Shown here: positions 7,201-12,960 of the stretch, piece after piece | How the letters are laid out: the number at the start of each line of letters is the position of its first letter | Numbering within the stretch: the first letter of the stretch is position 1 | Origin: JBBSMX01 sp038232935 | GTDB lineage: Bacteria > Bacteroidota > Rhodothermia > Rhodothermales > JANQRZ01 | Reading direction: 5' to 3' | Assembly (NCBI GenBank): GCA_038232935.1 | Contig: JBBSMX010000031.1 | Location: 1 to 33,577 of the forward strand | Length of the DNA: 33,577 nt | Translations under genes and position numbers: made by a program | The notes under the pieces: model-generated | Told to the model about the DNA's origin: nothing | Database searches by the model: none | The model's input: the letters and a program-made list of their open reading frames with translations, nothing else

Positions 7201-7697
7201 TCCAGGGCCTGCACGACCTCTACCTGGGCTATCGAGACCAGATCCTCGCCCACGCATGGCAGGGCGTCGAGAGCTTCCAGCGGACCGAGGCGCTGAAGGA
7301 GACCGTGGAGCAGTACCGCGCCGATGTCGAGGCGGGCAAGCGGACGCGCGCGGCCTCGTACGAGCTGGCGATCCAGCGGATGGAGGCGACAGGACAGCCC
7401 ATCGTCAAAGGCGACCGGATCAGCTACTACGTCACCGGCAGCAGCGCGGGCGTCACCGCCTTCGAGAATGCCCGCCTCGCCAACGCGTGGGACCCCGCCG
7501 CCCCCGACGAGAACACGGCCTACTACCTCAAGCGGCTCGACGAGTTCGCCGCCAAGTTCGCCACGTTTTTCGCGAGCGATCACGACTTCCGCCTCGTCTT
7601 CTCGCCCGAAGACCTCTTCGGCTTCGACCCGACGGGGATCGCGCTCCAGCGCACCGAGCGCGCACCGGAGGAAGTGGAAGACGACGTGCCGTTTTAG
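4263..7697 (+). CDS. polB: Family B DNA polymerase (Pol II type) containing an intein
   Basis: The 1144-residue precursor becomes a 787-residue polymerase once the intein (residues 483-839) is removed, a normal family B size. The 3'-5' exonuclease motifs are intact: Exo I DIE at 152-154, Exo II in IEGHNAYAFDFPYL, Exo III in YALDDVIETERL. Polymerase motif A is DVESLYPS (416-423), motif C is VDTDG with the two catalytic Asp at 887 and 889, and KKKNYALLGYDG is the KKxY-type motif. Motif B is split by the intein and is restored by splicing as KNIINSFYG. All catalytic residues are therefore present, so the enzyme should be active only after splicing. It probably serves in repair or lesion bypass, as Pol II enzymes do, since the main bacterial replicase is family C. 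It appears to be a single-gene transcript. Confidence 0.95.
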   Translation: MPDPFEPEVHDVALYGRDRTERIVGLHLVPAGDGERMRVYRRTGPSTVEHEDVPFYPFFFLTDSALLRGFPRERFQFQELGGTGYFRTLVVFPNRSAYWDALRHIERVTDTNAKRPVEVYYAGSPEQQYLMQSGRTLFKGMPFDELYRMQLDIETYASEGGFPNAERPGDAVIIVSLSDNRGWTRLLDARSLPEQVILQEVVRLIREKDPDVIEGHNAYAFDFPYLMTRCARHGVPFAIGRDGSVPRSFPSTMRFAERSVDFPALDIAGRHVIDTYFQVMSYDVFKRDLPAYGLKAAAKYFGFAPEGRTYVDGADIPRVWDEDPERLLAYALDDVIETERLSRHLSGSTFYLTQMVPVPYDQCARTGPAAKIEALFVREYLRQRQALPQSEWGSQVIGGYTDVFVTGVVGPIVYADVESLYPSIMLGYDVQPKGDTLGLFPGLLRTLTDLRLETKALMREADSAEQRGELDARQTAYKNIINCFDAATDVLTVEGLKPIADLDVGDEVYALDPETLKVEVKPVVDTFRQHYEGPMVRLQNRHVDYLVTPHHKFLTSRFVTPAHRPYAWEFADDLVADRVRRKLPPLGALPGRRQPRVRVDDLCRRHGIDGFLVADGVIRSTEKNAKAHPVEFATEDWLALVGWFIAEGHVYRSTPKRYANGNHRGVYHMVAIGQKREDGRTTVGDLLNRMGIAYSTSVNGLSFCSRVFCDVLEAECGNGSTQKRIPEWVFALLPEQLQHLFDALMAGDGDAHGKRYTTQSEALARDFVRLAHHLGTRAYVMSHDGAFRIAVNQRRGIAPVVKGAHRWREDFEGEVYCVEVADHHTLLCGRNGKLNWCGQSFYGNMGFGMAIFNDFAEADRVASVGQDLLRRIIRLIRARGGTVVEVDTDGVLFIPPEGVRGDDAERAFVHTLSDEMPEGIRIGFDGRYRKMLSYKKKNYALLGYDGALKFKGSSLVSRSSERFGRRFVREAVALLLEEDIQGLHDLYLGYRDQILAHAWQGVESFQRTEALKETVEQYRADVEAGKRTRAASYELAIQRMEATGQPIVKGDRISYYVTGSSAGVTAFENARLANAWDPAAPDENTAYYLKRLDEFAAKFATFFASDHDFRLVFSPEDLFGFDPTGIALQRTERAPEEVEDDVPF
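5709..6779 (+). mobile_element. Intein with LAGLIDADG homing endonuclease motifs, in polB motif B
   Basis: The 357-residue in-frame insert begins with Cys483 and ends at Gln839, before Ser840. Splicing block A is CFDAATDVLTVEG; block B is VTPHHKF with T548 and H551 (TxxH). Endonuclease motif 1 is LVGWFIAEGH (E647) and motif 2 LFDALMAGDGD (D748), so both LAGLIDADG acids are retained. Block F is EVYCVEVADHHTLL. The C-terminus is NWCGQ, lacking the usual His-Asn; the terminal residue is Gln with Ser at +1. Removing the insert restores a perfect polymerase motif B, which fixes both boundaries. Inteins are known at this motif in archaeal family B polymerases, and I recall, unverified, one listed for Salinibacter PolB. 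Confidence 0.93.
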
Positions 7698-7779
7698 CCG
7701 TGCCCGACGCGTTGGACCCTGCGACCCGTCGCTCAGTATAAGAGGCTCGCTTCCCCCTCTCCACCATCCTGCCTCTCTG

Positions 7780-8433
7780 ATGAAAAACGTCCAGTTACTT
7801 CTCCTCGCCGTCGCCCTACCCCTCGCGCTCGTCGGCTGCGCCCGAACCAGCGACATGACGACCGAACCGGTCACCTCCGGCGGCGGCGTCACCGAAGGCG
7901 TCACCCCCCGGTCTGAGCTTCCCGCCGTCCAGCGGGCACCCGTCGAAGGCGGCACGGCAGAGGCCAACACCCTCCTTCGGGGGACCACGTCGGCCAGCAA
8001 CACGATCGCGCAGAACGTGATGGCGCTCCCGATCCTCTCGAACCTCGCCGAGGCCGTGCAGGCCGCCGGGCTCGCCGAGACGCTGAGTGGTCCCGGTCCC
8101 TACACCCTCTTCGCTCCGACCAACCAGGCCTTCGATCTGGTCGACAAGGACGACCTCAGCATGATGATGTCGGCGGACAAGCAGGAGGAGCTTAAGAACC
8201 TGCTCCTGTCCCACGTCACCGAAGGCAAAACGATGTACGGCCAGCTCAACGACGGCACCAACGTCGTCATGCTCAGCGGGGCCGACATCACGGCGGCCCG
8301 CGAGTCGACCGACCGACTGATGACGCGGATCGGCGAAGCAGACATCGTCGTCTACGACATCGAGTCGAGCAACGGCGTGATCCACGTCATCAACCTCGTG
8401 CTCGATCCCGAAGGATTCTTCAGCCAGATGTAG
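7780..8433 (+). CDS. Fasciclin (FAS1) domain lipoprotein, first of a tandem pair
   Basis: The 217-residue product has a lipoprotein signal ending LVGC (Cys20), a Ser/Thr/Gly-rich linker of about 45 residues, then one FAS1 domain from about residue 70. FAS1 landmarks are LSNLAEAVQAAGLAETL, GPGPYTLFAPTNQAFDLV (H1 motif) and SSNGVIHVINLVLDP (H2-like motif). FAS1 domains mediate adhesion or protein contact at the cell surface. Lipidation would anchor it in the outer or inner membrane. It starts 82 bases after polB but probably has its own promoter. The next gene encodes a shorter paralogue, and a terminator lies between. The ATG at 7780 is used because it directly begins the signal peptide. Confidence 0.92.
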   Translation: MKNVQLLLLAVALPLALVGCARTSDMTTEPVTSGGGVTEGVTPRSELPAVQRAPVEGGTAEANTLLRGTTSASNTIAQNVMALPILSNLAEAVQAAGLAETLSGPGPYTLFAPTNQAFDLVDKDDLSMMMSADKQEELKNLLLSHVTEGKTMYGQLNDGTNVVMLSGADITAARESTDRLMTRIGEADIVVYDIESSNGVIHVINLVLDPEGFFSQM

Positions 8434-8460
8434 GCGTTCGCCCTACGTTCCCTGTACCAA

Positions 8461-8498
8461 CGAGCGGCCGGGCCAACCCCCGGCCGCTCGACGTTTTT
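8461..8498 (+). terminator. Intrinsic terminator after the first FAS1 gene
   Basis: A perfect 12-bp stem (8461-8472 with 8479-8490, loop CCAACC) is followed by ACG and five T at 8494-8498. The next start codon lies only 11 bases further on. Confidence 0.85.
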
Positions 8499-8509
8499 AC
8501 CTCCGGTCT

Positions 8510-9004
8510 ATGCCTCGCCTTGCTGCTGCCTTCCTCCTTCTCCTCGTCGGGTGTGCCCGTACGGGACCACCGCGTGCGCCCGCACAGGGACCGGACCGCA
8601 CGCTCCTCGACAACGTCCGCGCCACGGGCACGCTGTCGAGTCTAGCTGAGGCCCTGGAGGCGTCTGAGCTCGCCGAGACGCTGGATGGCCCCGGCCCCTA
8701 CACCCTCTTCGCCCCTACGGACGACGCCTTCGCGAGCCTCCCAGACAGCCTTCGCTCCCGGATGCTCGCGGCCGACCCGGCGCGCTACAACCTGCTCGCC
8801 TACCACCTCGTCCCGGCCCGCCTCGTCCCCTCCGACTTCGACGGAAGGGACGTGCGAACGCTCAACGGGGCCTCCCTCCGCATCGAGCGGCGCGACTCCG
8901 TATCCACCGTCAACCGCCGCCCGCTGCTCCGTACGCTACCCGCCCGGAACGGCGTGCTGTACGTCATCGACGCCGTGCTGATGCCACCGGGCGCGCAAGA
9001 GTAG
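8510..9004 (+). CDS. Fasciclin (FAS1) domain lipoprotein, second of the pair
   Basis: The 164-residue product has a short lipoprotein signal with LVGC at Cys15, followed by ART as in its upstream neighbour, and then a single FAS1 domain with no long linker. The domain carries LSSLAEALEASELAETL, GPGPYTLFAPTDDAFASL and NGVLYVIDAVLMPP, closely matching the first copy. Conserved blocks and the shared lipobox flank suggest duplication of one gene, followed by loss or gain of the linker. It probably sits on the same cell-surface face as its partner. A terminator hairpin separates the two, so their expression may differ. Confidence 0.92.
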   Translation: MPRLAAAFLLLLVGCARTGPPRAPAQGPDRTLLDNVRATGTLSSLAEALEASELAETLDGPGPYTLFAPTDDAFASLPDSLRSRMLAADPARYNLLAYHLVPARLVPSDFDGRDVRTLNGASLRIERRDSVSTVNRRPLLRTLPARNGVLYVIDAVLMPPGAQE

Positions 9005-9020
9005 GGGGGCCTCATTTCTG

Positions 9021-9071
9021 GTTTCTAGTTCGGTGTTCCTCGTTGGGCAAGAGCGACGAGGAACTAGAAAC
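9021..9071. repeat. Bulged inverted repeat between convergent genes
   Basis: GTTTCTAGTTC at 9021-9031 and GTTCCTCGT at 9035-9043 pair with ACGAGGAAC and GAACTAGAAAC at 9056-9071. The AT-rich arms contrast with the local GC. It lies after the second FAS1 gene and at the 3' side of the convergent DUF4249 gene, so it may be a bidirectional terminator or a dispersed repeat. An AACGAGAAAC-like stretch follows the right arm. Confidence 0.5.
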
Positions 9072-9098
9072 GAAAAACGAGAAACCCCCTCTACAAGC

Positions 9099-10028
9099 TC
9101 ACTGCGCGATGAATACGGTCGTGCTGACGCGGGCGATGCTGCCGAACACGCCGGTGCCGTTCTCCACGTTCGAGAGCACGCGCTGGATCTCGCCGGGCGA
9201 GAGCGTGGTCGGGTTGAACTGGGCGTCGCGCGAGCGGAGGAAGTCGTAGAGCGCGTCGTCGAGGGCGTTCGCGCTGAAGCGGTTGGGGCCGTAATACGAG
9301 ATCCCGAACCACGGCACGCGGAGCCGGAGCGTCCCGTCCGGGTTGCGCTCGTAGTTCCCCTCGTTGAGCAGGGGCGACGAGGTAGTGACGAAGTCCGCCG
9401 GGTCGGCGTCGGCGTTCTCGATGAGCGAAGCGATGGTCGGCGTGAGGGCGTAGTTATCGGGGTCGAGGGCCTCGATGCTGAAGATGTAGACGGCCTGCTG
9501 GCCGACCGCGCTGCTCGGCGTCACGTCGAGCGCGGGCGAGGGGCTGAGGATGTCGTAGCGGATGGTGTCCGGGGGCGCACGCACGACGCGGAACGTGTCC
9601 GGCACGACGGTCTCCGCACGGACGACCGCACCGGCCGGAACGAGGTCGGGGCGGTTCGGCAGCCGAATGTCGAGCCGGTAGCGCCGGTTCGGCAGCACGC
9701 GGTGCCCGTCGAGGGGGACGTAGTTGCCGGGGAAGCTCCCCTCGTTGCCGGGCACGTCCACGTTCTCGTAGAACTCAAACGTCTCCTCCGCCTCCCCGCG
9801 CGCGTCGAGCAGCGCGAGCTCTACCTCAGCCCCAGTCAGCGCGTAGGCCTCGAACGTGTACCGCTCGGTGATGGGGGCCGTCTCCGAGAGCCGGATCGTC
9901 GGCAGAAACTCGTCGGCCACGAGGATGGCTTCGACGACGGCATCGGGCTGGAAGTCCTCCTCGCTCAGATCGCACCCCACCAGCAAAGGCAGGGTGGCGA
10001 GGAGCACGAGGAGCAGGAGGTGGCGCAT
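9099..10028 (-). CDS. DUF4249-family lipoprotein, TonB-receptor partner
   Basis: The 309-residue product begins MRHLLLLVLLATLPLLVGC, a lipoprotein signal (Cys19). The mature part starts with DAVVEAILVADEFLPTIRLSETAPI and continues with a beta-rich body containing LPNRRYRLDIRLPN, as in the DUF4249 family. These lipoproteins usually lie directly downstream of a TonB-dependent receptor and probably act as its surface or periplasmic partner; the substrate is unknown. Here the receptor gene is directly upstream on the same strand, with 185 bases between that contain a repeat element. The start at 10028 is preferred to the upstream in-frame ATG at 10088, which would read repeat sequence. Confidence 0.85.
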   Translation of the reverse strand: MRHLLLLVLLATLPLLVGCDLSEEDFQPDAVVEAILVADEFLPTIRLSETAPITERYTFEAYALTGAEVELALLDARGEAEETFEFYENVDVPGNEGSFPGNYVPLDGHRVLPNRRYRLDIRLPNRPDLVPAGAVVRAETVVPDTFRVVRAPPDTIRYDILSPSPALDVTPSSAVGQQAVYIFSIEALDPDNYALTPTIASLIENADADPADFVTTSSPLLNEGNYERNPDGTLRLRVPWFGISYYGPNRFSANALDDALYDFLRSRDAQFNPTTLSPGEIQRVLSNVENGTGVFGSIARVSTTVFIAQ

Positions 10029-10083
10029 GGGGGTGTGGGAGGGGGAGGTGATGCGGAAGGGCGATGCCCCCACGCCTCTATCA

Positions 10084-10154
10084 GTCATCCCCGCGCAGGC
10101 GGGGACCCACAGGAGGGTGCCGGACGGTGGGTCCCCGATCGAGTCGGGGATGAC
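10084..10154. repeat. REP/BIME-like paired palindromes inside the receptor operon
   Basis: Arms at 10084-10110 and 10127-10154 are inverted copies: GTCATCCCCGCG at the left outer end and CGGGGATGAC at the right outer end, with GGGGACCCAC and GTGGGTCCCC facing inward. Each arm is itself a small hairpin (CCCCGCGCAGGCGGGG; TCCCCGATCGAGTCGGGGA). The motif resembles a dispersed palindromic family widespread in bacteria. It lies between the receptor stop and the DUF4249 start, where it could stabilise or attenuate the downstream part of the message. Confidence 0.7.
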
Positions 10155-10200
10155 TGGGAAAAAGGAGGGCGCTCGACTTCGCGCTTTCTATCCCCACGTA

Positions 10201-10216
10201 TCACGCATCACCCTCA
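10201..10216 (-). repeat. TGAGGGTGATGCGTGA repeat at the receptor stop codon
   Basis: The minus-strand sequence TGAGGGTGATGCGTGA begins with the receptor's stop codon (TGA, 10216-10214). An identical 16-mer occurs at 28956-28971, also starting with a gene's stop codon. A near copy follows the stop at 28897-28899. Confidence 0.65.
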
Positions 10217-12493
10217 AAAGTCTACGGTCAGGGAGATGTTGGGGAGGAGCGGCAGCATCCGCACGGGGTCCTGCGTGGCGATCTCATCCCCGAGGTCGGT
10301 CTGATAGAACCAGATGTTCCGGCGCGAATAGACGTTGATCGTCTGGAGCCGGAGCTCGTAATCGCCGATCCCGAAGAACGTGCCCGCCTTCGTGAAGCCG
10401 ACATCGGCGCGGTGGTAGGCCGGGAGGCGGGCGCGGTTGAGCCCCGTCGTCCCGAGCACGCCGCCCTGCACGCTCCCGATGGGGAGCTCAATGTCGTAGC
10501 GGCTGTCGGCGCGGGTGTAGGCCTGCCCGGTGGCGTAGACGAACGTCCCCGTAAGCGTCCATCCCCGGCCGAGCTCGAGGTTCGCCACGACGGCGATGTC
10601 GTGGCGGCGGTCGTACTTCGGCGAGAAGTACTGCGGCTCGCCGTTCGCGTCGGGGTTCACCGGGTCGCCGTTAGCCCCGATGAACTTGCGCTGCGTGAGC
10701 CCGAGCGTGTAGGCGATGAACCCGTTGACGCGCCCCTTCGGCCGCTCCAGCAGGAACTCGGCCCCCGTGGCGTAGCCCTCGCCGAAGCGGAAGATGTCGG
10801 CGTAGTCCAGCCCCGCCACGTCCGGCAGGTTGGGGTCGATCTCAAAGAGATCGCGGAGCGTGCGGTAGTAGACCTCCACGTCGGCTCCGAGGTTGTTCGT
10901 CGGCCGCGTCTTGAGGCCGAGGACGAACTGGTCGCCGTAGGAGGGCGGCACGCCATCGTCGCTCGTCACCCAGATATCGAAGGCGGAGAAGGCCTCGTTC
11001 GAGACGAGGCTGAGGAATTGGTAGTAGCGCCCGTAGGCCGCCTGCAACAACACCCGCTCGCCGAACTTCCGCTCGACGGAGGCGCGCGGCTCCAGCCGGA
11101 GGTACTCGCCGGACGAGAAGTAGTTCGCCCGAAGGCCGCCGGTGAGGATCCACGACGGCGTCGGGCGGAACGTGCCCTGCACGTAGCCGGCGAGGTAGCG
11201 GCTCTCGATGCGGGAACTGAGCGTCTCCTGCTCGTCGAAGAAGTTGTTCACCCGGAGCGTGAGGTCTCCCGCCCACGCGCCGCCCTCGACCTCGACCTGC
11301 CGGCTCGCCAGCCACTCCACATCGGCTTTGAGCGAGACATCGTCGATGGTGTTGCGCTGCTCGAACTCGGTCCCCGAAATCTCCGCTTTGGGGAAGCTGA
11401 AGTAGCGCGAGCCTGTGAGCCGGAGCGTCGAGAAGATGCGGTCGGAGAAGATGCGGGTGTAGCGGACGCTGCCCGTCTGATTCCCGTAGCGGAGCTTGAA
11501 TCGGGCGTTCTCGGCGAAGGGGAAGTCCACGTCGTCCACGCCCGCGTAGCCCGCAACCGAGAGCCGGTCGTTCGGGGTGAGGTCGAGGTTGGCCTTGCCG
11601 TTGAAGTCGAGGAAGTAGAACCCGTCGGGGATGAACTCCTCCCGCTCGCGCAGGGCGGCCAGGAGCGGCTCGAGCGTGGAGCGGCGGAGGGCGAGGAACC
11701 ACGAGCCCTCGGCCCCGCCGATGCGGTACGGCCCCTCGGCATTGATCCGCGAGGCGAGGAGGCCGACGCTCAGCTTGCCGTCGAGCTCGTTCCGGTTGCC
11801 GTCGCGGTTGCTCACATCGATCACCGAGCCGAGCCGGCCGCCGTACTCGGCCGGGTAGCCGCCTTTGAAGATGCGGACGTCCTTGATGGCGTCGGTGTTG
11901 AACGTCGAGAAGAAGCCGAAGAAGTGCGTCGGGTTGTAGACCGTCGTCTGGTCGAGGAGGATGAGGGTCTGGTCCGGCGAGCCGCCCCGGATGTAGAGGC
12001 GGGAGGAGAAGTCGCTGGCGGCCTTCACGCCGGGGAGGAGCTGGAGCGCGCGGAACAGGTCGTTCTCGACGGCCGACGGGATCTGCTGGATGAGCCGGAT
12101 CGGCACCTGCTGCACGCCGATGGCCTTCTCCTCCTCAATCGGGGCGTCGCTCTCCACGACGACCTCGCCGCCCTCGACGGCCGCCGGACGGAGCGCCACG
12201 TCGAGCCGGCGGCGCTCGCCCGGCCCGAGCGGGAGCGCCGTGCGGAACGGCTCGTAGCCGACGTACGAAACGACGAGCGAGACCTCGCCCGCCGCGAGGC
12301 CGGTGAGCACGTAGAACCCCTCGCGGTTCGTCGTCGCGCCGAGCCCCGTGCTCTGTGCCACGACCGTCGCCTGGATCAACGTCTCGCCCGTCTCCGCGTC
12401 GCGAACCGTGCCGCTGACGGAGGCGGTCTGCGCCACGGCCACCGGCACCCCTGAGGCGAAGAACAGAAGGGCGAGCGGCAGGCAGCGGAGCAT
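10214..12493 (-). CDS. TonB-dependent outer-membrane receptor with CarboxypepD_reg-like domain
   Basis: The 759-residue protein begins MLRCLPLALLFFASGVPVAVAQ, a Sec signal. It has a carboxypeptidase-regulatory-like beta domain (TASVSGTVRDAETGETL, about residues 23-110), a plug domain (LFRALQLLPGVKAASDFSSRLYIRGG, GGYPAEYGGRLGSVIDV), then a long beta-barrel ending in ISLTVDF with a terminal Phe suited to BAM insertion. It would import an unknown substrate using TonB-ExbBD energy. Its partner lipoprotein (DUF4249) follows. The ATG at 12493 is used because it starts the signal peptide; the frame stays open 456 bases upstream in shadow sequence. No SusD-like gene is nearby, so this is not a classical polysaccharide locus. 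Confidence 0.95.
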   Translation of the reverse strand: MLRCLPLALLFFASGVPVAVAQTASVSGTVRDAETGETLIQATVVAQSTGLGATTNREGFYVLTGLAAGEVSLVVSYVGYEPFRTALPLGPGERRRLDVALRPAAVEGGEVVVESDAPIEEEKAIGVQQVPIRLIQQIPSAVENDLFRALQLLPGVKAASDFSSRLYIRGGSPDQTLILLDQTTVYNPTHFFGFFSTFNTDAIKDVRIFKGGYPAEYGGRLGSVIDVSNRDGNRNELDGKLSVGLLASRINAEGPYRIGGAEGSWFLALRRSTLEPLLAALREREEFIPDGFYFLDFNGKANLDLTPNDRLSVAGYAGVDDVDFPFAENARFKLRYGNQTGSVRYTRIFSDRIFSTLRLTGSRYFSFPKAEISGTEFEQRNTIDDVSLKADVEWLASRQVEVEGGAWAGDLTLRVNNFFDEQETLSSRIESRYLAGYVQGTFRPTPSWILTGGLRANYFSSGEYLRLEPRASVERKFGERVLLQAAYGRYYQFLSLVSNEAFSAFDIWVTSDDGVPPSYGDQFVLGLKTRPTNNLGADVEVYYRTLRDLFEIDPNLPDVAGLDYADIFRFGEGYATGAEFLLERPKGRVNGFIAYTLGLTQRKFIGANGDPVNPDANGEPQYFSPKYDRRHDIAVVANLELGRGWTLTGTFVYATGQAYTRADSRYDIELPIGSVQGGVLGTTGLNRARLPAYHRADVGFTKAGTFFGIGDYELRLQTINVYSRRNIWFYQTDLGDEIATQDPVRMLPLLPNISLTVDF

Positions 12494-12634
12494 AAAGGCG
12501 GAGATGGACAGGGCGGCAGGAACGCGAGGGGGACCGCCCGGTTTCTGGAGTACGCCGACGTGCCCTTCCCCTCGTGACAACGCACGCCGCACGATGCATC
12601 GTCTCCTCTCCCCTCCTCTTTCTTCTCCCCTCCC

Positions 12635-12856
12635 ATGGCCGAATCCCGCCAAGAGACCAACCGCAAGTCCACGACCATTTTCATCATCGCGACCGTCGTC
12701 GTGTTCATCATTCTCGCCGCCATCATCGTATTCCGGGGCTGCCACCAGAGCAACCTCGGCGAAGACCAGGTCCGTCCCGGTGACCCGCTGCCGGGCGCGC
12801 AGGACGCGACCGGGTACCTCGCACCGGACGCCGTCCCGCTCCTGCGAGCTACGTGA
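12635..12856 (+). CDS. Small single-pass membrane protein, function unknown
   Basis: The 73-residue product has a hydrophilic N-terminus of about 13 residues (ESRQETNRKST), one hydrophobic segment TIFIIATVVVFIILAAIIVF (residues 14-33), a cysteine just after it (GCHQ), and a polar Pro/Asp-rich tail. Membrane topology is probably N-in. The small size and normal third-position composition fit a real gene, but there is no recognised family. It is divergent from the receptor and followed 104 bases later by the large T9SS substrate gene. Confidence 0.65.
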   Translation: MAESRQETNRKSTTIFIIATVVVFIILAAIIVFRGCHQSNLGEDQVRPGDPLPGAQDATGYLAPDAVPLLRAT

Positions 12857-12900
12857 GCCGCCGATGGCAGCGATGACAGCAGGGCACAGCGCATGGGCTT

Positions 12901-12937
12901 GATCCCTACAGTCCCAACCTTTAGGCTGTAGGAGATC
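12901..12937. promoter_or_regulatory. Stem-loop upstream of the T9SS substrate gene
   Basis: GATCCCTACAG and CTGTAGGAGATC form an inverted repeat with a one-base bulge around a loop containing AACCTTTAGG. It ends 23 bases before the ATG at 12961. It may be a 5'-UTR hairpin, an operator, or the end of the small-protein transcript; no T-run follows. Confidence 0.4.
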
Positions 12938-12960
12938 CTGCTCATCCATCCCCTGTTCCC

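Noticed and set aside
10412..12454. 680-codon plus-strand frame opposite the TonB receptor
   Set aside because: Shadow of the receptor; receptor plug and barrel motifs are all on the minus strand.
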